A DNA stretch of 64,000 nucleotides from Tepidanaerobacteraceae bacterium (GTDB lineage Bacteria; Bacillota; Thermosediminibacteria; Thermosediminibacterales; Tepidanaerobacteraceae), in the NCBI GenBank assembly GCA_024655905.1, contig JANLFP010000001.1, forward strand, positions 332,336 through 396,335, written 5' to 3'. Made by a program: the position numbers and the translations under genes. This document shows, in pieces, positions 61,058-64,000 of this stretch. Numbering within the stretch: position 1 is the first letter of the stretch; every line of letters begins with the position of its first letter. The notes under the pieces were generated by a model. That model worked only from the letters and a program-made list of their open reading frames with translations. It was not told the origin of the DNA and ran no database searches.

Positions 61058-61825
61058 TTACAACCGCGCAATATCGTTTACTGCTCTTGATAAAGTATCG
61101 TCGTTCGCTTTTACGACCTTCTGATTTGCTTCATAGGCTCTGAAAGCCGTTATCATGTCCACCATTTCACCGATGGGATTGACATTGGAGCCCTCCAGAG
61201 CCCCCTGCTTAACTTCGCTGTTTGAAAAAACGGGTTGCTGATTAGTAGAATAAAGATTATCTCCCTCTTTCGACATCTGTCTCAAATCGGCAAAAGACAC
61301 TACCGCCAGCCTGTCCACAAAATTGCCGCCGGAGAATATTTCTCCGCGAGAATTGATAGAAAGGCCGCTTCCATCGGGAAGCTTTATGGGACCGTTCTGA
61401 CCCAGCACATAGTAGCCGTCGCTTGTGACGAGGTAGCCCTGCTCATTTCTTGTGAAGCTTCCGTCTCTGGTGTATCGTAATCCGGCCGGGGTTTGCACTT
61501 CAAAAAACCCATCCCCTGACAGCGCCAAATCCAGGGGATTTGATGTGTTTTCTATAGTGCCGCTGCTGAAGTCGGTGCTAATTTGGTCCATCATGGCCCC
61601 TGTTCCCAGAACGCCTATGAAGGGTCTTGGGTCAATCTTATCCCTCGGCGTTATTGCCGCCGGGTCGTCAATGCGATTTATGTTCATTTCGGGGAAAGCC
61701 CGGAATATGGCTCTGTCTTTTTTAAAGCTGACCGTGTTTATATTCGCCAGATTGTTTGAAATCACATCGGTTCTGGCCATCTCTGCCATCAATCCGGAAG
61801 CCGAAGTGTAAAGCCCTCTTATCAC
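61058..61825 (-). CDS. Flagellar basal-body rod protein FlgF/FlgG-like
   Basis: 255 residues with rod N- and C-terminal helices (MAEMARTDVISNNLANINTVSFKK; EMVDMITAFRAYEANQKVVKANDDTL) around a beta-rich centre. Similar to FlgG but shorter and more divergent, so FlgF-like is likely; the two cannot be separated firmly by eye. Directly upstream of flgG. Confidence 0.88.
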   Translation of the reverse strand: MIRGLYTSASGLMAEMARTDVISNNLANINTVSFKKDRAIFRAFPEMNINRIDDPAAITPRDKIDPRPFIGVLGTGAMMDQISTDFSSGTIENTSNPLDLALSGDGFFEVQTPAGLRYTRDGSFTRNEQGYLVTSDGYYVLGQNGPIKLPDGSGLSINSRGEIFSGGNFVDRLAVVSFADLRQMSKEGDNLYSTNQQPVFSNSEVKQGALEGSNVNPIGEMVDMITAFRAYEANQKVVKANDDTLSRAVNDIARL

Positions 61826-61849
61826 CTAATCACCTCCATTTCAAAATTT

Positions 61850-62848
61850 TCACTTGGTATATACGGTGTTGGGGCCCAGTATGTCCAGATTTTCAAGTGC
61901 CCTGCCCGCTCCAAGGGCCACACAGGAAATGGCGTCATCCGCCACGGTTACAGGTATGCCGGTATGATGGGAAATCAATTTGTCCAAACCCTTGAGAAGC
62001 GAGCCTCCTCCGGTCATGACAATGCCTCTTTCGCTGATATCCGAAGAAAGTTCCGGCGGGGTCTTTTCAAGCACTCCAAAAATGGCGCTGATTATCTGGT
62101 CAACAGGTTCCAGCAAAGCTTCGCGGGTTTGCCCGGCTGTAATGGTTATATTCTGCGGAAGCCCTGTTATCAGGCTTCTGCCTCTAACGTCTATGGTTGC
62201 TGAATCATCCCCTTCCGGGAACACATTTGCGACGCCTATTTTTACTTCTTCAGCCGTCCTTTCTCCTATCATTAAATTGAATTCTTTTTTTATGTATCGC
62301 ACAATGGCCTCATCGAACTTGTCTCCCGCCACGCGGATGGATTCGCCGCATACTATGCCGCCGAGAGAAAGCACGGCAATATCGGTGGTGCCGCCGCCTA
62401 CATCCACCACCATGCTTCCATAGGGTTTTGATATGTCTATTCCCGCACCGATGGCTGCCGCTACCGGTTCTTCAATCAGAAAGGTCTGACGGGAACCCGC
62501 GGCGGTGGCGGCTTCTATGACCGCCCTCTTTTCCACCGTGGTAATTACCGCTGGTACGCATATCATGATTCTGGGGCGGAAAATCCTGCGGGGAACCACT
62601 TTGTTCAAAAAATACTTGAGCATGAGTTCGGTGGTGGTGTAATCTGCTATGACCCCCTCCCTAAGAGGCCTTATGGCCACTATATTCCCCGGTGTTCTGC
62701 CTATCATCTTCCGTGCATCTTCACCTACAGCCAGCATCTTGCCGCTGTCTTTGTCCAGAGCCACCACGGAAGGCTCTTTCAATACTATTCCCTTGCCGCG
62801 AACATAAACCAGAACCGACGCTGTTCCGAGATCAATGCCTATATCCAT
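61850..62848 (-). CDS. mbl: MreB/Mbl actin-like cell-shape protein
   Basis: 332 residues from ATG 62848 (GGAGG is present but 13 nt away). DIGIDLGTASVLVYVRGKGIVL and VVDVGGGTTDIAVLSLGG are the actin phosphate loops, with IGRTPGNIVAIRPLREGVIADY after. Polymers guide cell-wall insertion. Neighbour spoIIID and the flagellar genes match the usual Mbl locus of Firmicutes; MreB is the alternative. Confidence 0.9.
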   Translation of the reverse strand: MDIGIDLGTASVLVYVRGKGIVLKEPSVVALDKDSGKMLAVGEDARKMIGRTPGNIVAIRPLREGVIADYTTTELMLKYFLNKVVPRRIFRPRIMICVPAVITTVEKRAVIEAATAAGSRQTFLIEEPVAAAIGAGIDISKPYGSMVVDVGGGTTDIAVLSLGGIVCGESIRVAGDKFDEAIVRYIKKEFNLMIGERTAEEVKIGVANVFPEGDDSATIDVRGRSLITGLPQNITITAGQTREALLEPVDQIISAIFGVLEKTPPELSSDISERGIVMTGGGSLLKGLDKLISHHTGIPVTVADDAISCVALGAGRALENLDILGPNTVYTK

Positions 62849-63002
62849 GAAAATTATGTTACCTCCTGTAATTTTAAAAAAGCTATTTAAAAAGCATTGC
62901 AAAAGCTATGCACCGAATTTTGCTTTCCCATGCATTTTTAACAGCAATTTACTATCTAATTCTACATTTTTTACAAAAATCCTCCTGCATTACGTAAAGT
63001 AA

Positions 63003-63251
63003 TTAAAGATTTAAATACTTTTTTTTAGTGGCCTTTCCTCCCCGGATGTGCCGCTCCGCTTTGTTGTATTCCAGGACTGCCTTGACCATCTTCGCTTTTT
63101 CGGGATTTATCTCCAAAAGCCTTTCTGTCATATCTTTATGGACAGTGCTCTTTGAAACGCCAAAAACTTTTGCAGCCTGCCTTACAGTGGCTTTGGTATC
63201 GATGATATATGCAGCGATACCCAGTATGCGTTCCCTCATATAGTCCTTCAC
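63003..63251 (-). CDS. spoIIID: Sporulation transcription factor SpoIIID
   Basis: 82 residues, GTG start at 63251 with GGAGGGG 8 nt upstream. Helix-turn-helix ATVRQAAKVFGVSKSTVHKDMTERL is almost canonical, followed by a basic C-terminal tail (IRGGKATKKKY). It turns on and off mother-cell genes during sporulation. Lies directly upstream of mbl as in other Firmicutes; a sigma-E promoter is expected in front but not clear by eye. Confidence 0.95.
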   Translation of the reverse strand: MKDYMRERILGIAAYIIDTKATVRQAAKVFGVSKSTVHKDMTERLLEINPEKAKMVKAVLEYNKAERHIRGGKATKKKYLNL

Positions 63252-63320
63252 GGCGAATCCCCTCCAAGCAGTTTTAGTAAATATATATGATGTTTGATGT
63301 TTTTATAGAAGACCAAAAAC

Positions 63321-63349
63321 AAAAGTGCGGCAATTTTTACCGCACTTTT
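63321..63349. terminator. Terminator behind the SpoIIQ-type gene
   Basis: AAAAGTGCGG (63321-63330) with CCGCACTTTT (63340-63349), T-rich on both sides. It separates the peptidase gene from spoIIID. Confidence 0.85.
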
Positions 63350-63354
63350 TAAAT

Positions 63355-64000
63355 TCAATTTATTTTGGGGAGGTACTGCTGCGGGTCAATGTTCTTCCCA
63401 CCTTTCAATACTTCAAAGTGCAGGTGGGGCGGGTCTTCTATTTCAAACGGCGCCGTCTTGCCAACCGCGCCTATGACCTGGCCTTTTTTGACCCTTGTGC
63501 CCTTCTGTACAATCGGATTCGGTGAAAGATTGCCGTATAGAGTCCTTATATCTCCGCCGTGGTCGATGACGACAACAACCCCGAGGCGGGGATCGCTGCT
63601 TCTAACCTCCAATACCATGCCTTCCATGGCAGCTTTTACGGGGGACCCTTCTTCAGCCGAAATATCAATGCCATAATGCGAATTCCACTGCTCGAGGGTT
63701 TTTGAATAAATGAGCCTTTCTACAGCGTAATCGGCAGTGATTTTGCCCACCGCCGGCATGGCCATGGTTGCAAGTGTCAGTTGATTTGCTGCCGGTACGG
63801 TTTTTATATCAGCCGTGTTGCCGTAAGATTTGTCTGAAACATTTTGCTGCAGCTGTTCTCTTTCGGTTGCGTCAACCCGATTGCTCTGATTTTTTTGTGT
63901 TCCTTCTTCTTCGATTCGGGTATTTCCCTTTGCTTGATTTTGGGATGCCTCAAGTTTTTTATCTGATTCGGGAAGGCTGTACTCCTCCTTTATCTTTTTT
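63355..64000 (-). CDS. spoIIQ: M23 peptidase, SpoIIQ-like, partial
   Basis: The minus frame is open to the right edge, so the start and N-terminal membrane anchor lie outside. The visible 214 residues hold a polar Gln/Asn/Glu-rich linker and a C-terminal LytM domain. Metal ligands are intact: HYGIDIS (HxxxD) and HLHFEV (HxH). In sporulation this protein sits in the forespore membrane and docks with SpoIIIAH; in B. subtilis the same domain is inactive but clostridial relatives keep the zinc site, as here. Neighbour of spoIIID. Confidence 0.88.
   Translation of the reverse strand, partial: KKIKEEYSLPESDKKLEASQNQAKGNTRIEEEGTQKNQSNRVDATEREQLQQNVSDKSYGNTADIKTVPAANQLTLATMAMPAVGKITADYAVERLIYSKTLEQWNSHYGIDISAEEGSPVKAAMEGMVLEVRSSDPRLGVVVVIDHGGDIRTLYGNLSPNPIVQKGTRVKKGQVIGAVGKTAPFEIEDPPHLHFEVLKGGKNIDPQQYLPKIN

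Noticed and set aside
1-64000. CRISPR arrays, tRNA/rRNA genes, prophage, intact insertion sequences
   Set aside because: No regularly spaced direct repeats, cloverleaf, ribosomal stretches, integrase or transposase genes were seen.

Overview
The window looks like chromosome from a spore-forming, flagellated, strictly anaerobic member of the Clostridia, perhaps a Thermoanaerobacterales/Thermosediminibacterales-type organism (lineage is an inference). The signs are SpoIIID and a SpoIIQ-type peptidase, a YhcN/YlaJ-type lipoprotein, oxygen-independent ribonucleotide reductase (NrdDG), a flavodiiron protein, indolepyruvate:ferredoxin oxidoreductase, lipoproteins with Gram-positive signals, and strong GGAGG ribosome binding sites with frequent TTG/GTG starts. 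No rRNA, tRNA, CRISPR array, prophage or intact transposon was seen.

Layout. 1-1551: start of a TetR-controlled RND efflux operon. 1860-4702: nrdD-nrdG behind tandem NrdR boxes. 4968-10749: a molybdenum cofactor operon (moeA, moeA fused to a periplasmic-binding-like domain, moaA, moaC, MOSC, mogA) with two long palindromic repeats. 10895-12193: an MFS transporter. 12210-17102: a complete branched-chain amino acid ABC importer (livKHMGF) behind a ykkC-family riboswitch. 17174-18472: an EamA exporter beside a broken antitoxin gene. 18595-22261: PBP, RodA/FtsW, FHA protein and a YhcN-like lipoprotein. 22321-26918: acetyltransferase, FAD reductase with a 40-residue membrane protein, and a three-gene NHEJ set (LigD-type polymerase, LigD-type ligase, Ku). 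27030-30954: a structured RNA candidate, purK, purE, flavodiiron protein, HAD phosphatase. 31067-34245: ornithine/alanine racemase-like gene with a gutted sigma-54 regulator, then the niacin repressor and niacin ECF S-component. 34273-38908: diguanylate cyclase, Spy-like protein, RHH/PIN toxin-antitoxin pair, two-component system. 38989-44558: aryl-acid fermentation operon (paaK, iorA, iorB, paaK, ACT protein). 44769-48297: response-regulator/PAS/GGDEF protein and an MFS drug transporter. 48388-57941: the most unusual part, a PucR-linked operon with two DUF917 proteins, HyuA, an Asp/Glu-type racemase, an M24 peptidase and a small unknown protein, divergent from an NCS1 permease broken by one amber codon. 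58189-64000: lipoprotein, fabZ, flagellar rod genes, mreB/mbl, spoIIID and a SpoIIQ-type gene.

How it fits together. The cell seems to live on amino acids: it imports branched-chain amino acids, oxidises aromatic 2-oxo acids with ferredoxin, handles the aryl-CoA products with PaaK, and probably racemises ornithine or a similar amino acid. The DUF917/HyuA/racemase/peptidase cluster, with a nucleobase/hydantoin-type permease and PucR, probably opens and processes a cyclic amide; its substrate cannot be read from sequence. Two genes carry premature stops, one regulator has lost its ATPase core, and a three-copy palindrome family sits against gene ends, so the region shows recent decay and repeat activity.
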